A program made the position numbers and the translations under genes. Under the pieces are notes generated by a model. That model searched no databases, was not told where the DNA came from, and saw only the letters and a program-made list of their open reading frames with translations. Positions 12,798 through 25,442 of a stretch of DNA of 64,000 bases are shown here, in pieces. This DNA comes from Pogona vitticeps. Its lineage: Eukaryota > Chordata > Lepidosauria > Squamata > Agamidae. Location of the stretch: positions 155,938,001 to 156,002,000 of the forward strand of contig NC_135787.1 in assembly GCF_051106095.1 (NCBI RefSeq), in the 5' to 3' direction. How positions within the stretch are numbered: the stretch's first letter is position 1; every line of letters begins with the position of its first letter.

Positions 12798-12838
12798 TTA
12801 AATATTATTCATGGCATATAGCCTAGTCCATGCTCTGG
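12798..12838 (-). CDS. UBE2N: UBE2N coding exon 4
   Basis: 41 nt. Encodes [13 protein letters not shown] and stop TAA. The acceptor TTTCTTTACAG lies at 12839-12849. Too short to stand out as an open frame, but it completes the protein exactly. Confidence 0.95.
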
Positions 12839-15800
12839 CTGTAAAGAAAAAAAAACATGTATTAGACAATGAAGCATCCTACTTAAACTTGTTACAATAT
12901 GCTCTATTCCCACACATCTTTCTTTTCCCCTGAAGTATACAATAAAAAGCAGTTTTCTATTACTGTTTTTGTGGATAACTATATATGATAAAGTGTTCAA
13001 GTATCACAATTGCCATAGTTTCAATAGTTCTTACAGTCTCATTTTTCTGAACTTATAATGGCTTTACACAGTCATGCAAGATGCAGAATAACTGCAACAA
13101 ATACATGGCACACTGATTCAATTAACTTTATCATACATCCATCCTTCAGAAAGGCTTTAGTCATCTCTACAAATGCAACATGCATTTACAGGAAAACCGT
13201 TTACTATTTGTAAATGTTTGAGAGGGATCTATGTACACACTTGCACTAGGAACTTTACTGCTTGGGAGGTCAGATTTCCCCACGGCCACTTTCACAATTT
13301 CAGGTTATAATACAGGCCTTTAATGGCTAAACTCAATTGCAAGTCCCAACTAAAGGAGATCCAGTATATCAACTGCAGAATTTTAAGTCAACACGTATAA
13401 AAGCCACTGATCCAACAGGTTTATTCGAGCTGGGCAAGCTGACTAATTTAGGCCCAAAACTGCAGAAGTTACCATGGCTACAATATGGCCCTCTTCAGCA
13501 ATTTCATTCTGTCACACATGCACACAATCTGAAACACTCACAAACACTTGCATCTAAACCTTAAAACATATTAGGCTTTAAAACATAACTTCCATTAAGA
13601 AAACCAAATCTTTCTGAAACCAAACTAGCTGTTTCTGCTTGCAACTTGCATCTGTTTTATTTTGTTATGTAAGAAGCATTTGAAAGGAAGCCTGCACAGC
13701 ACCAGACGCACAGCACTGAGGCGGGAACTTAAACTCTCTCCCACTGCTAAGCCCACTCAAAAGTGAAACTGATGTCTGCATTTCAGGGTAAGCCTCCAAA
13801 AAGTTTTCATCAAAATGGAAATGTTTTTTTTAAATATATACATTTTTTGTCCATGGGTGTAGCAAGGAGAGACAGCTGAATATCTGCTTCTATTCTCTCC
13901 CACCCCCCTTTGCCAGCTCAAGCTTCCCTTTGGCTGCAATTTACAATTTAAAAATGCATATTAGTTATGCACATGGTGTTAATGCAATTAACATCCCATT
14001 TAATTTGGTCCCCAAATCCTGGATCCATTCTATATCTACAGTACCTGAACTCTTTTACTTGGAACTTGAAGCAACTGTGTGAAGAATGACTTTTAAAAGT
14101 GCTTTTGCTAGACTTTGGGCTTTTCCGTTTGGGATAAGACGGTTTTATACATAAATCAATTAAAATGAACCTAGAATAAGGATATACTCCACCTGTTTCT
14201 ATGGCTTGGGCTTCATTGGTCTTCCACTGCTCAGCTACATCATTTGCTAGTGGATCATCTGGATTTGGAGCGCTTAACAAAGCCTGGATTGATAGCAGAA
14301 CTGTGCGGATCTGCAAAGCTGGGGACCATTTATCTGAGGAAGCAATTTAGAGAGCACTAAAGCCACATTTTAAATACAGAACTCCCTCCCCTTACAAAAT
14401 CACTGCAATTGTCTTTCAGCTTTCTTAGGAAACTGATGAAAATATGTCATTCTTACAGCAATTGCAAAATACTTACCTTTCAAAATATCTAAACATATTC
14501 TTCCCAATTTGTCTACGTTAGGATGATAAATTTTGGTCATGAAACGTACTTTCGGAGCTGCCATTGGGTATTCTTCTGGAAGGAATAGTTCAAGTTTAAA
14601 TGTCCCACCCTCAAAAGGGGAATCTTGTGGACCTGCAATAACCACATGAAAATAACGTGCATTGCTTTCATCTGGCTCTGCTTTTATTCCAGGAACAGGT
14701 TCTGCCAGCAAGCGTTGGGTTTCCTGAAAAATAAAAACATATGAATGAAATTCCCATGCTATTCCTTTACACAGGTAGCAAACCAGAAACAAAATATGAC
14801 ACACTTGTTGTTCTTCATATAACTCATTTTACAAAAACACAGAGCACTAGCTCTGTATTTGGTAGATCCTTTAACATTAACTACCAATAATCAAAGAGAC
14901 CCAGGAAAGACAGACAATCTTTATTGGCCAGCATCCTGTTGAGCAGTTCTGCCTGTGTAACATGAATATCATTGCAAAGGGCAAGTTGTCAAAGAATTGT
15001 CTTTTCAGTTACAGGGCATGCATGACTTGCATGCAGTAAGATGAAGTCACTTGCACCGCAAAATTTAAAAAATGAAGTCTTTCATCAGGAGCAGCCTATT
15101 GCTGACAATGTCATCATTCCCATTGTGCAGGTAGAGCTGTGCAACAGGATACTGGTCATTGTTTCAAATAGCAAGAACTACAAGCACTGTTATATAAAAG
15201 CAGATTCAGCCAGCATTTTGTAAATTTAGTTTCATGCTGCTGAATTTAGTTGACACAGAAAGCTGAACCATGCTGCCATGTTATGATTTCTTTGATCAGC
15301 AAGAAAAAAAAATAATCAGGAACCCTGATAAGGTATTTCCAGCCTGCACTACACTTCATAGTTAAATGCAGAAACAGTTTCATAAATAAAGATTTTAAAG
15401 AGGCTATTTTAAAGCAAATAATAAAGTATCATATAGTTTTACTATGCATTTTTCAGGACAATATTTCATGAACAATATCCATTGTCTTTGGTGTAAATGA
15501 CATTCATTAAATTCAATTCTTCCAAAACTAGGTAAATGGGGAAAAATATATTTCAATTGCTTAATTCTAAGAACTATGTATTAAATAAACCAAAATGTTT
15601 CCCTCATCATTCCTATGTGTCAGCTTGTCTTTCACAAACATATTTTCCAAAGTTAGTGCATACTCTTCACACAGCATAATCAATACAGTTGTCACAAAAG
15701 TGTGACATGAATTTCCAACATACATAAGGCTGCATCCACTGTTTCTGCTAATGCTGTAAAACAGAAAGTTGCATCCCATTGTCTGTCTAAGAGAACTGTG

Positions 15801-18800
15801 GTTCCATAAACAGAAACTCCTCCAATTCAGTTAGAATTCCAGAAAGCACCTGTACAAAACCACCTCATAGCTCTGAAATAGCAATATATTCGAAATGCAG
15901 TAGCAGACTGTTCAATCTCTCCACAGCTTCCATGCTCTAGTAACACCTAAGCTCAATTATTATGATCATTTTATGCAGACGTGTCTAAGAAACTTAGAGA
16001 AGGTTTAGCTGGCTCAGAATGCAGCAGCCAGTTGTTAACCAAGACTAGCCAAGAACATTTGTTTTGCCACTACTTACTCATTATTGGATTCCAATAAACA
16101 AATGCCTACAGTGGGGTGTCTACTTAAGAACGTCTCTACTTAAGAACAATCCAACTTAAGAACAGCTCCATTTGCTAAATTTTGCTTCTACTTGAGAACA
16201 GAAATCCAAGATAACAGGGGGAAAAAAACCTTTCCTGCTCTTTTTTTAACCTTAGGTCATCTTAGGTTAAAAAAAATTCTCCCCCTAGTGGTAGAGTACA
16301 TATTAACCAGCTTTGCATTAGTTCCTATGGGAACTAATGCTTCAACGTACGAACGCACCTCTACATAACAAAAAAACAGCCAGAACGGATTAATTGGTTT
16401 TCAGTCCATTCCTATGGGAAATTTTGCTTCAACTTAAGAACGTTTCAACTTAAGAACACCATTCCAAAACGGATTAAGTTCTTAAGTAGAGGTTCCACTG
16501 TAGTTTCTATGGACGGAAAAGAGCAGATACAGATTAAATGGTTTTCAATGCATTCCTATGGGAAATGCAGATTCAACATAAGAACTTTTCAACTTGAGAA
16601 CCACCTTCCAATACGGATTAAGTTCTTAAGTAGAGACCCCACTGTACTTTCATTTCCCACAGGCCTTCATTTCTTTGATTCTAAGGCAGCAACTCACTCC
16701 TTCTATTCCACTGTGCAACTCCTGACCTCTTCTAGCTGAAATCTCTTTATCAGTTCATCCCAGCAAAGACATATATATGCCTGACAAGGCATCTGGACAC
16801 TGTTGAGCTGAAATGGTATTAGCTCACAAGGCATCATGTGATCTGATCAAACCAGCAAAGGAATTCCTTAAGATGTAATGTGAAACAAAGTCTCTTTTCA
16901 AACCTTCTAATTCATCATACAGAATAGCCTTCCCCAAACTGGTAAACTCCAGAAGTAAGAGACAAGAATTCCCATCGTTCCTAGCCAGCATGACCATCAG
17001 CCATCCTTGTCAAGTTCAAACAGCACTGCTGTCTGGCACATCTCTAGGGCACCAGATGGGGAAGGCTTGCTTAGAAGGTCATCAGACTACAGGTATCCTT
17101 ATCTCTATAGGTTAAATGCTAAGCCACCAGTGAAAGGCTATCTTCCGTAACAATATCCTGGTTACAAAATTACCACAAAGACATCTTTGCTTAACATATT
17201 TATTAACATTTTACATGATAGGCTAAATCCATTCTCTTTGCCTGAACTTTCAACAGCAGTTGCATGTTACTCTTTCTGACTCATATTGTAATTTGACCTC
17301 ACTTTATTAAGAGGTATGTGATATTTTGTTAAGAGAGGAATTTGAGGTTTAATTCTTCTATCAGAAGAAACCTTCCTTTAATTTCAGATACATTTATTTA
17401 TTTTAAATATTGTTATCTTGCCTTTCTCCTTAAAAAGAATGCAAGGTGGGTAAGTCTACTTTTAAATCCAAATTATTCCTCTCAAGTCCATCCTAATAAG
17501 AAAAAGGTACTGTAAGGGTACAGTACAGCAATAACTAATAGGAAATCAAAGGAAAAGTTTTCATGCTCCCTCCCCTTCTCCTTTTTTGTTACTCATACTG
17601 AAAGACAAATGAGAGGGAACCTGAAAAAGCACCTTAGTGAAACATCTTCAGCACTAGATTAAAATAATATTGTTGCAGCAAATACCTGCTTCTTCAAATC
17701 TATCCAACCAAAAAGATAGTAATGATAAAATCAGTACTGTATTGTGTTTGTCTATATCACTATATAAGCAATACACATCAGACTGAATGTTGGGAAAATA
17801 ACACACTCAGCTATTTGGTGCAGGATTGTGATCTGGAAAACATGATAGCCTACTGCTCCTGAAATAGGCTAGCAAAGCTATTCTCTAATACAGCCAGACT
17901 GATTTCTGTTGCTCTCTCTCTTCCTCAGTCTTCGCTGTTCAATGAAATGAAAGCATGCACATAAAATCTGGCCAAACAGGAGTTGGAAACGTGCTTCAAT
18001 TCATGGCACTGCAGCTGCTGCCCTCCAACTCTAGTGAAGGGATTATTGTGATCACAAATGGTGTCATCAATGTCCTGGATGTAAGAGTTTGTGAAGTTCT
18101 GCTCAACCAACTGCACAGTGAGACTGTAGCCTATTCCTTTGTTCAGATGAGAGGGAGTCTAATCTTACAACTGCAGTTTTGCAACACTAGGGCTGACATA
18201 CAAGAGTTGCTTATGCTCAAAGGACTTGTGCTAAGCCCAGTAGATATACAACCTATCTTTGTATAGATGACTCCTTTACTGTGTCACAAACTGTTTTGGA
18301 AAGTCTCTTTGGTTTCTACAAGCAATGTTCTCTACTGCATGTGAGGTCAATGTTGGAGGAAACAAGTTTATAGTCTCTTTGTAGTCAAGGAAACCTTGTT
18401 ATAGATCTTTAAGGCTTGGCTCGAATATATTCCTAGTTAGTAATGCCTTTGCATTGCGTATTGTAAATATATCTAACTGCATAGAACAGATTCCATCTCC
18501 TTAGAAGTAGTAAATTTCTGTTAAATGATAAAAAATCACTGCACACATACCAAATCCCCACCACTGAAACAGAGTAAAAATATTTTCCTACCATGTGTGA
18601 AAGCACACCCATCTCTTAATCCCTTCTTGCTCTTCCTCTACAATTCTTGCTGTACACCTATTTCCCTTTTGTTTTTAAAAGCTTCCTACTTTGATTAAGA
18701 GACAATTCTTTACCCTCCTTGCAGGCACAGTTTACATTCCCATTCCTTACAGCCTTTCTATTGACCTGCTACACAATTACCTTCTACCACTATCATGTCA

Positions 18801-21800
18801 CCTTTCCACTCCTACTCCTCCTTTTTCTTTTTTCAAGTCTTGTCCTGTCTTGTCCAGGCTGAAGAGCCTGTCAGCAAAGATTATATTACACAGTCCTAAG
18901 TGATCTGCTCATTTTAAACAATCAATGTTAGAGTATAGAAAGAACAAAGACATCTTTTGGTCATATTCTCAGGTCACTGACCATCTGACATTTGATCCCT
19001 TCTCTCCACACCTCTTTGTAACTTTTAAAGGAGATATGGCTATTATTAGATCTCAGTCAAGAGCATGAGATTACCAAACACCTGTCAAACATGGGTAGTC
19101 ACAGTTGCAGATCTTATTTCCTCATCATCTGTTTGCTTGATCTATCATTAGCCCATTTTAACCCTCCTTGTCACTTAAGTGTGAATCACAAGTCTGAACA
19201 CCTTTGGAGTCACTGAACCACTTCCTGTCATTGGTTTTCTACCTTTTTCTCCCCTCCCATACACACACACACACACACACTCTCTCTCTCTCTCTTAAAC
19301 TACTATCATCATGCTACTGGATCTTAGAATGTTTATATACAGTTATATAGGTAAAGGTAAAGGTTCCCCTTGACAATTTTTGTCCAGTCGTGTCCGACTC
19401 TAGGGGGCGGCGCTCATCCCGCTCTTCAAGCCATAGAGCCAGCGTTTGTCCGAAGACAATCTTTCCGTGGTCACATGGCCAGTGTGATTTAGACACGGAA
19501 CGCTGTTTACCTTCCCACCGAGGTGGTCCCTATTTATCTACTCGCATTTGCATGCTTTCGAACCGCTAGGTTGGCGGGAGCTGGGACAAGCGACGGGTGC
19601 TCATTCCGTTGCGTGGATTCGATCTTACGACTGCCGGATCTTCTGACCCTGCAGCACAGGCTTCTGCGGTTTAGCCCACAGCGCCACCACGTTATATAAG
19701 ATACAGTTAAATTTATCCTGTCATACTTGTTTTACCAAAGATCTGCATTACTTCATAAATTAGTAATTTTAGGAATATGCAACAAAAGGTAAAAAGGCTT
19801 ATTTCTCTTTATCTGCTGATGTGGAGATTCATTGAAATGGGAGAAAACTTGAGCCACTTCTACACCAACAGGTCTAAAGATTCTATACAATACAGTAATG
19901 AGCACTTGAAAAGTATTTGAAGGCCAATCCCCTAAAATGTGAGAATGATGTCTAGGAATGTGACACGTGTTTTAGAGTCCTAGCTCAGCAAAATGTAGGA
20001 CAGGCTTCCAAATTGGCACTTCTACAGAAAAAATGTTTTGGCTACTTTCCTGGCACAAAAATAGGTTCCAATGACTGCCAAAAGGGAGAGAACAAAGGTG
20101 GGGAAACCGATGCCCATTCAGGAACTATTTAACTTCCTCAGCTGTATGGCATGATGACTGTAGATCTCATTTCCTAATTGCATAAGTCTCCTCTTGAGTT
20201 TTATGCAGCCTTCACTTCAGACAGCAGTGTTGCTGCAGGGTAGACGTAAGTACAATGTAACCAGGGCTAAAATGACTGGAGATACAGCATCCAGATATGC
20301 AAATAGTCAGGAAATCTGTAAAATGTGGCACATGAAAGGGACTGAACAACCAAAATATATTCAGCACTGGAAGTGAACTACAGTATATCCAAATTATTGG
20401 CCTTTTGAGATATATTTATCTCAAAAGGTGACCTGAAATGTGTAGGATTGCAGTGTCTGTTTTTTGTGGGGGGGTTTTAAACACATTAAAAAAACACATC
20501 TAGCAACAAATAACAAGTTTGTTATCGAAAAGTATTTAAAATAACAGCTGAGAAGAAATAGGACTAGTGCCTTCAAATAAATTAATCATATAGTAGCAGC
20601 CAAATTTGTTATTTGTCACTAGAATCCAATGTGTTTTTTTAAAAAACCACAGACAATGCAACCCTACACATTTCAGGTCACCTTTGATGGCAATTGCTCC
20701 AATGTGAATTGAATTTGAAGATTTAATTGAATTGAAGATTGAATTCAATTTAAAGATAACATGGGGATAATGAGTTGCTGCAGCCAGTGTCACACTGCCT
20801 ACTTAGTCTCAGGAGATGTCACTTCACTGGGACTAGAAACAGTCTTCTTAGAAAGTTGTGTGCTGTCTTGATGAAAGCAACTGGTATGGACCTATTCATG
20901 AACATGTATGACCAAGAACAGATGACAAAAATCTAGAAGCATAAATCATAAACATACGGTTCCCAACACATTTCAAGGAAACTAATCAAGTGAAATGCTA
21001 CTAGATTAAAAACTACTAGAGATATCTCCACTAAAGCTCACTTCCTCTGATTATGGGTTTCATCAAAATATGTTGACGATCACCATGCAGCCAAAGTTCA
21101 GTGTCTAGAGAAGAATATATCTACTTTTACACTAATTTTCAAAAAACACAGCAGTGCTGACTAATGACTACAAGTTCTATTGATATCCTCTCACTCATTT
21201 TTTCCTCCAAATTTGTCAGGCTATTGCCTGCAGCTCTGGATTCACAACCCATCAACCTAATCCTGGGGGGGCATCCAACAACACAACTGTTAGCAACATT
21301 AGCAAAACCATGAAAGGACAACCTTTTCTCCCCACTGCAGTACTACTCCTAGATTTGGGCAGTGCTAATGGCTGCAGGCAGAAAGAGAACAGAATCTGGA
21401 TTCAGGCCACTGTACTTTCTGCACCATTCACTAAATGGCCAGCAACCAAATAAGACACATCACTGAAATGCCGACTCAGTGACTTTGAATACATGCAAGC
21501 CAACAGATAGAGGACTGACTGCTCTTCTAAAATTTGTAATATACTGCAGTGTATACTCACACGGACCACAAAATCTACATAGAGCTAGGTGTTGCCCTAT
21601 ATGTGCAGGAGCTGCATTTTACCTTGGGAACTGGTGCTTCACGCGTATGCCAATTAGCAGGGGTCTTCATCTTGGCCTACCAGCCACTGTTTGGGCTGGA
21701 ACTTTTCTGTGGGGCCCTTTCAATCCTCAGATCATTCTGGAAGTGTGGGGGAAAGTAAAAGGAAGGGGCTGACCACAGTTCTTTTCCATTGTTGATTCTA

Positions 21801-24800
21801 CAAGTATAACACAGACTCCCCTTTCCTGTACTGTATTCTGATAGAGTTCTGAAAAAGGACACCCTCTTTGCAAGGTAAGCAACAGCTCAAAAGGAACCTT
21901 TTTTACAACTATTTTAAAAAAAACTTTCTGGAATGTCAAAGATTAAAGTCAAAAGTTAAATGGAGAGGAAAGGCATCCTTATAAAGTGATTTGTGGGGTA
22001 ATCTTATATCTATTTAAAAGCAGGTCTCAGTGAGTTCTTTGGAACCTACTTCCAGTTAAGTGTACTGTATCTAGGACTGTTTCTTCTGATTTTCATTGAC
22101 TCTATCAGCATTTCCAAGATATGTGAGATGTTTCAGGAATGATTTACCACTACCACCCCACAAGTGAGTTTCCATGGTCCAGTAGGGATTGAACGCAGGC
22201 CTCCGCACCATCCACTATACCACACTGGCTTTCAAACTGTACCCTTAATATGCACTTTTTCAAAGTAATTTTGAGAACAACTGTAAACTACTTCTTTCTA
22301 GGTACCAGAACCAATTTTTAGAATTATGAATTATTCCCTGTTTTAGGCAAGAGAGTGAGATTCTAGTTTTACTTTTACTTTAAAATATAGGACAAAATAC
22401 ATTCCTATATCTAGCATTAATATAACAGATACTCCTCTACCCCCCCACAACACTCAGTGGTGCCAAGAAAACTGCTGTAGATTCTTTTGCAACTTTGGGG
22501 GCAGGTTTTAAGAGTGAATGGGGTGCAACAGGAGGTAATACACATTTCCAATTCTGGCAGAAGCAGCAGGATCTAACAGAAGTGCACCTCTAGCTCCTTG
22601 CCACAGCCATGATTTGTTTATTCTACAGTTCCACAAAAGTGCAGCAAAAGTGTGGTACCTGTTTAGAATTTAGTATTACATGTGTGATTCACCTTCCAAA
22701 GAATATCAACCTCAGTTTTCAATATTTAATGATTCTGAAAGCAAGTGTAAAATGTCTGGGAAATGTCAGATGAGATAAAGCAGAAGGACCCAATGACTAG
22801 GTTTCAATGACTTTCATAGTTCTTTGTTTCTGCCTGTAACTAGAAGCTGCATTATATTAGTTTTATCTTCTTTATACTTCAGTGTTCAGGTTAGTAGGCT
22901 AAAATTAAGCTAAATATTGAAAAGGAACTTTTGTATTTTCCTCAGGACACTGACAATAGAATATTTTTTTAAATACATCTATTTTAAGTCAATGTATTCT
23001 ATATACTATTAGAAAAGCTAATTCACACCAATGGTCCATCTATTTCAGTATCCTTATTTCCCACTAGGTCCAACAAGATGCCAGCAAGCAGAACATGACA
23101 GCAGCAGCCCTCTGCCGCTACTGCTCATTAACATATCTTACACTGCCATTTTCAAGCAGTGTTCTAAATTTAAGATTGCTAACCCAATCCAAAACATATT
23201 TACTCCAAGTTCCTTTGAGGTCAGTGGCAGTTAACACGTTGATAAGTAAAATTTGCATTGCAGCTTTGGTTTGAATTTTCAATACGGTAAAAGTTTTGCA
23301 GGAATTCCACTATTTGCACAACTCATTCCCAATGCATCCCACACAGGCAATTATATTGGGGCTGAAGGAAACTGGCTGGAAATACTTTCAGAACACTGTC
23401 AAGTCATGTAAATATCATAAGGGTCATTCACATAAACGGACAAATTATACCCTATGTTAAATCATAGTTATATACAAAATTACTGAAATTGTGAGTGCAG
23501 TACATCAGTAAGGTTGAGATGCGAACACACTGTGAATCCTATGTCATTTACAAAGCTCTTCTTGTTCAAATTCCCCACTTCTGAATGAAAAGCAGGACCT
23601 GATTTCTCCCTTGGAGCCCATGGTGGATCCTTTATTAGTCTCCCCTCAAAATAATAGGAGGAATTAGTTATATCAAGTAAAGACTTACACAGAGGACTTT
23701 CTGCTCTGGAGGCCTCACAAAGAAAAGGGACTTTAGTGGCAACATCTAATGCTATTTCTATTCTGTCCCCAGAATGTCCTGTTTTTGAGAGTAATTTGCT
23801 ATCTACTGCCATCACCAGCAGTTAACAGTCATACTATAGTAGTAGCACTTTCTGTGGCATTCCAACAGATATGCCAACCCCACGCTCAGGGCTTCTCCAT
23901 TGGAGGAGGGATGGATTGCTCTGATACACATGTTTGCAAATGCAACACTATGCCTGTTTTTGCCCTCTCACAAATTTGCATGTAGTGACTATGTTCTCCA
24001 TATTCTTTTATTTCAGATAGGAGCTTAATATGACCTGTTTACCCACAAACTGCAAAAAAATTGTTTCAACATGGTTTCAAACAGAACACATTTGTGTGCC
24101 ATATCCGATAGATACAACATGGGGCACCTAAGACATCAATAATAAAACAGGTGGAGGTTGTCTTTGACGGGTAGCATGCAGGTAAAATCATCCCACTGAA
24201 ACGATGGCCAGTTCCATCAAAATCCAGTTCTAATGCCTCTCCACGCGGTGGCAGGGAGGTATGGTAAGTGGTTTCACAGCACACTTCCCTGAGTCATCCC
24301 AAAACTGACCAAACCTCTCCAACTCCACCCCGAGAAAAGGAAAGAACGGAATTCTCCAGATCCGGAAAACAGATCCCTCCCTAGAAGCTAGGAGGCATTT
24401 CACGGGAGGGGGCGGAGGGGGGGGAGGTCCTGCTTATCAACTTTACGGAGAGAGGGCGTTGCGTGCCCGGAGCTCCAAAGGGTTCGTGCGCCGCTTCCTC
24501 CACCAGCCAGCCCGGCCGCCCGCCCGCCTGCCTACCTGGCTTGTCCCCAGGTCACATACACTGGCAGCCGAGCAAGCGGGCGCAGGCAGGCAGGCAGGCA
24601 CGCCCGAGCCCGGTGACAGCCACCCCTCCCTTCCCTTCGCCAGCTTGCAGCCAAGGGCGAGCGAGCCAACGAGGGGCGCCGAGGCTCTGGCGCGGGGAGG
24701 GACCCAGGCCGCGCTGAAACGGGCGCGGAAAAGCCAGAGGCTCCGAACCCGAGGCCCGGAAAGGGAGGGCTAAGAGGCAAGCGAGGGCGCCTTCCAGCCC

Positions 24801-25251
24801 GGCGCCGTTCTCATTCATTCCCGGCAGGCAGAAGCTACCAGGCCCCGTCGCTGGTGCTGCCACCGCCCTCCGGCAGGCAACCCGCGCCTCCGCCAGTCAC
24901 TCGCCCGAGCCGGCCTGGCACGGAGGCGGGGTGGGTGGGTGGGGTGGGTAGGATGGAAGCAGCGCTAGCACTATTGCCGCCGCCGCCGGGCCCCGTCCCC
25001 TCGCGCCCCGCAGCGGCGATGGAGCCAGGCTGGGAGCAGCGCCTGCCCGGCTCACCGGAAGCGCCGCGCTCCCTCCAAGGCGCTCTCCTTTCCCACCCAC
25101 CTCCCCCACGGCCTAGGCAAGAGGCCGCCAAGGCTCATCTCCAGCCGCCGCCCCCGCCGCCGCCGGGCAGGAGGAGGGGAAGCGGCGGGAGGAAGAGGAA
25201 GAGGAGGAGGGAGGTAGCTACCTTAATGATTCTGCGGGGTAGCCCGGCCAT
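12798..25251 (-). CDS. UBE2N: UBE2N (Ubc13), complete coding sequence in four exons
   Basis: Ubiquitin-conjugating enzyme E2 N. With UBE2V1 or UBE2V2 it builds K63-linked ubiquitin chains used in DNA damage tolerance and NF-kB signalling, in nucleus and cytosol. Exons in transcript order: 25251-25222, 14723-14477, 14333-14193, 12838-12798, with GT-AG boundaries. They total 459 nt, giving 152 residues and a stop, the usual family length. Visible motifs: [10 protein letters not shown] start, YHPNVD (HPN motif near residues 77-79), RICLDIL with the catalytic Cys at 87, and the end [13 protein letters not shown]. The translation equals the human protein as I remember it. The start is the first ATG after a CpG-island 5' UTR. 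NUDT4 converges at its 3' side. Confidence 0.97.
12839..14192 (-). other. UBE2N: UBE2N intron 3
   Basis: 1354 bp, GT-AG. AT-rich and apparently unique; no repeat or exon recognised. Confidence 0.8.
14193..14333 (-). CDS. UBE2N: UBE2N coding exon 3
   Basis: 141 nt. Encodes [36 protein letters not shown] and [10 protein letters not shown], ending after the first base of Ala. The intron before it is only 143 bp (14334-14476). Confidence 0.97.
14477..14723 (-). CDS. UBE2N: UBE2N coding exon 2
   Basis: 247 nt. Encodes [14 protein letters not shown] through GRICLDILK plus one base of Asp. Holds the core of the UBC fold, the HPN motif and the active-site Cys. Donor GTAAGT. Confidence 0.97.
16109..16644. 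mobile_element. Tigger-like MITE of the CTACTTAAG type with a doubled right end
   Basis: Left end CAGTGGGGTGTCTACTTAAG at 16109 after TA. There are two right ends: CTTAAGTAGAGGTTCCACTG ending at 16500 and CTTAAGTAGAGACCCCACTG ending at 16644, each followed by TA. The left end pairs better with the outer one. Inside are several copies of ACTTAAGAAC and the family core GATTAATTGGTTTTCAG / ATTCCTATGGGAAA. No transposase. Confidence 0.75.
16926..17067. mobile_element. hAT-type MITE, worn
   Basis: AGCCTTCCCCAAACTGGT at the left faces ACCAGATGGGGAAGGCT at the right. The middle contains fragments of the lizard hAT MITE phrase (GAATTCCCATCGTTCCTAGCC). No clear 8-bp duplication remains. Confidence 0.5.
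19350..19690 (-). mobile_element. Sauria-type SINE (full length)
   Basis: 341 bp on the minus strand. The tRNA-related head is at the right, with a B-box-like AGATCGAATCC; the body encodes nothing; the tail at the left holds GTCGTGTCCGACTCT, matching the Bov-B 3' end (GTTGTGTCCAACTCT at 57727). It is flanked by the 8-bp duplication GTTATATA at 19342-19349 and 19691-19698. A second copy sits at 52566-52903. Confidence 0.85.
20401..20697. repeat. Long inverted repeat in UBE2N intron 1
   Basis: Arms of about 90-100 bp (about 20422-20521 and 20598-20697) share GGTGACCTGAAATGTGTAGG, AAAAAACACAT and CAAATAACAA in inverted order, around a loop of about 75 bp. The left edge carries its own perfect palindrome, CCTTTTGAGATA / TATCTCAAAAGG (20401-20428). 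No target duplication identified. It lies inside the UBE2N transcript and would form a hairpin RNA. Confidence 0.75.
22140..22240 (-). mobile_element. tRNA-derived SINE remnant
   Basis: The minus strand reads GCCAGTGTGGTATAGTGGAT, a degenerate B-box (GCGTTCAATCCC), then CCATGGAAACTCACTTG, the head of a CORE/MIR-like squamate SINE. The 3' half is not recognisable. Confidence 0.55.
25222..25251 (-). CDS. UBE2N: UBE2N coding exon 1
   Basis: 30 coding nt, [10 protein letters not shown], then donor GTAGCT. The ATG sits in CAAGATGGCCG, which also resembles a YY1 site at the start of translation. Confidence 0.95.
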
Positions 25252-25339
25252 CTTGTCTTATCGGGATTCAGGCTCCGCTGGGTCTCGGCTCCGCTCGGGG
25301 CTTACGCACGACCGGAAGGAGCCCGCGCTTTACTTCCCT

Positions 25340-25347
25340 TGACGTCA
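25340..25347. promoter_or_regulatory. CRE (CREB/ATF site)
   Basis: Perfect palindromic TGACGTCA, about 90 bp upstream of the UBE2N start codon, inside the CpG island. The position fits a functional promoter element. Confidence 0.65.
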
Positions 25348-25442
25348 CGAGCAGGCCTTCCCAGCGCCGGCTGGGAAGTGTAGTGCGGCTCCACAGCCAA
25401 GCCTGAATGAAGGGGACGGGATGGAGCGGTGCTTAACGCCAA

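Larger units (their letters stand above)
14724..25221 (-). other. UBE2N: UBE2N intron 1
   Basis: 10.5 kb, GT-AG. Contains a Tigger-like MITE (16109-16644), a worn hAT-type MITE (16926-17067), an L2-like 3' end near 17.39-17.46 kb, a CA/CT microsatellite (about 19261-19297), a Sauria SINE (19350-19690), a long inverted repeat (20401-20697) and a tRNA-SINE remnant (22140-22240). The rest looks unique; the right end runs into the CpG island. Confidence 0.8.
24400..25400 (-). promoter_or_regulatory. UBE2N: UBE2N CpG-island promoter
   Basis: GC-rich, CpG-dense kilobase around exon 1, in sharp contrast to the AT-rich surroundings. Upstream of the ATG (higher coordinates) are an ETS-type CCGGAAGG (25312-25319) and a perfect CRE, TGACGTCA (25340-25347). 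No TATA box is evident. The transcription start is probably between about 25260 and 25340. Long open frames on both strands here are a by-product of high GC. Confidence 0.85.

Noticed and set aside
19314-19496. tRNA gene suggested by the B-box-like motif
   Set aside because: The motif belongs to the tRNA-derived head of a Sauria SINE with target duplications, not to a folded tRNA gene.
24459-25342. Several long overlapping open frames on both strands
   Set aside because: They lie in the UBE2N CpG island, where high GC removes stop codons. No domain, and low-complexity Pro/Arg/Gly translations.
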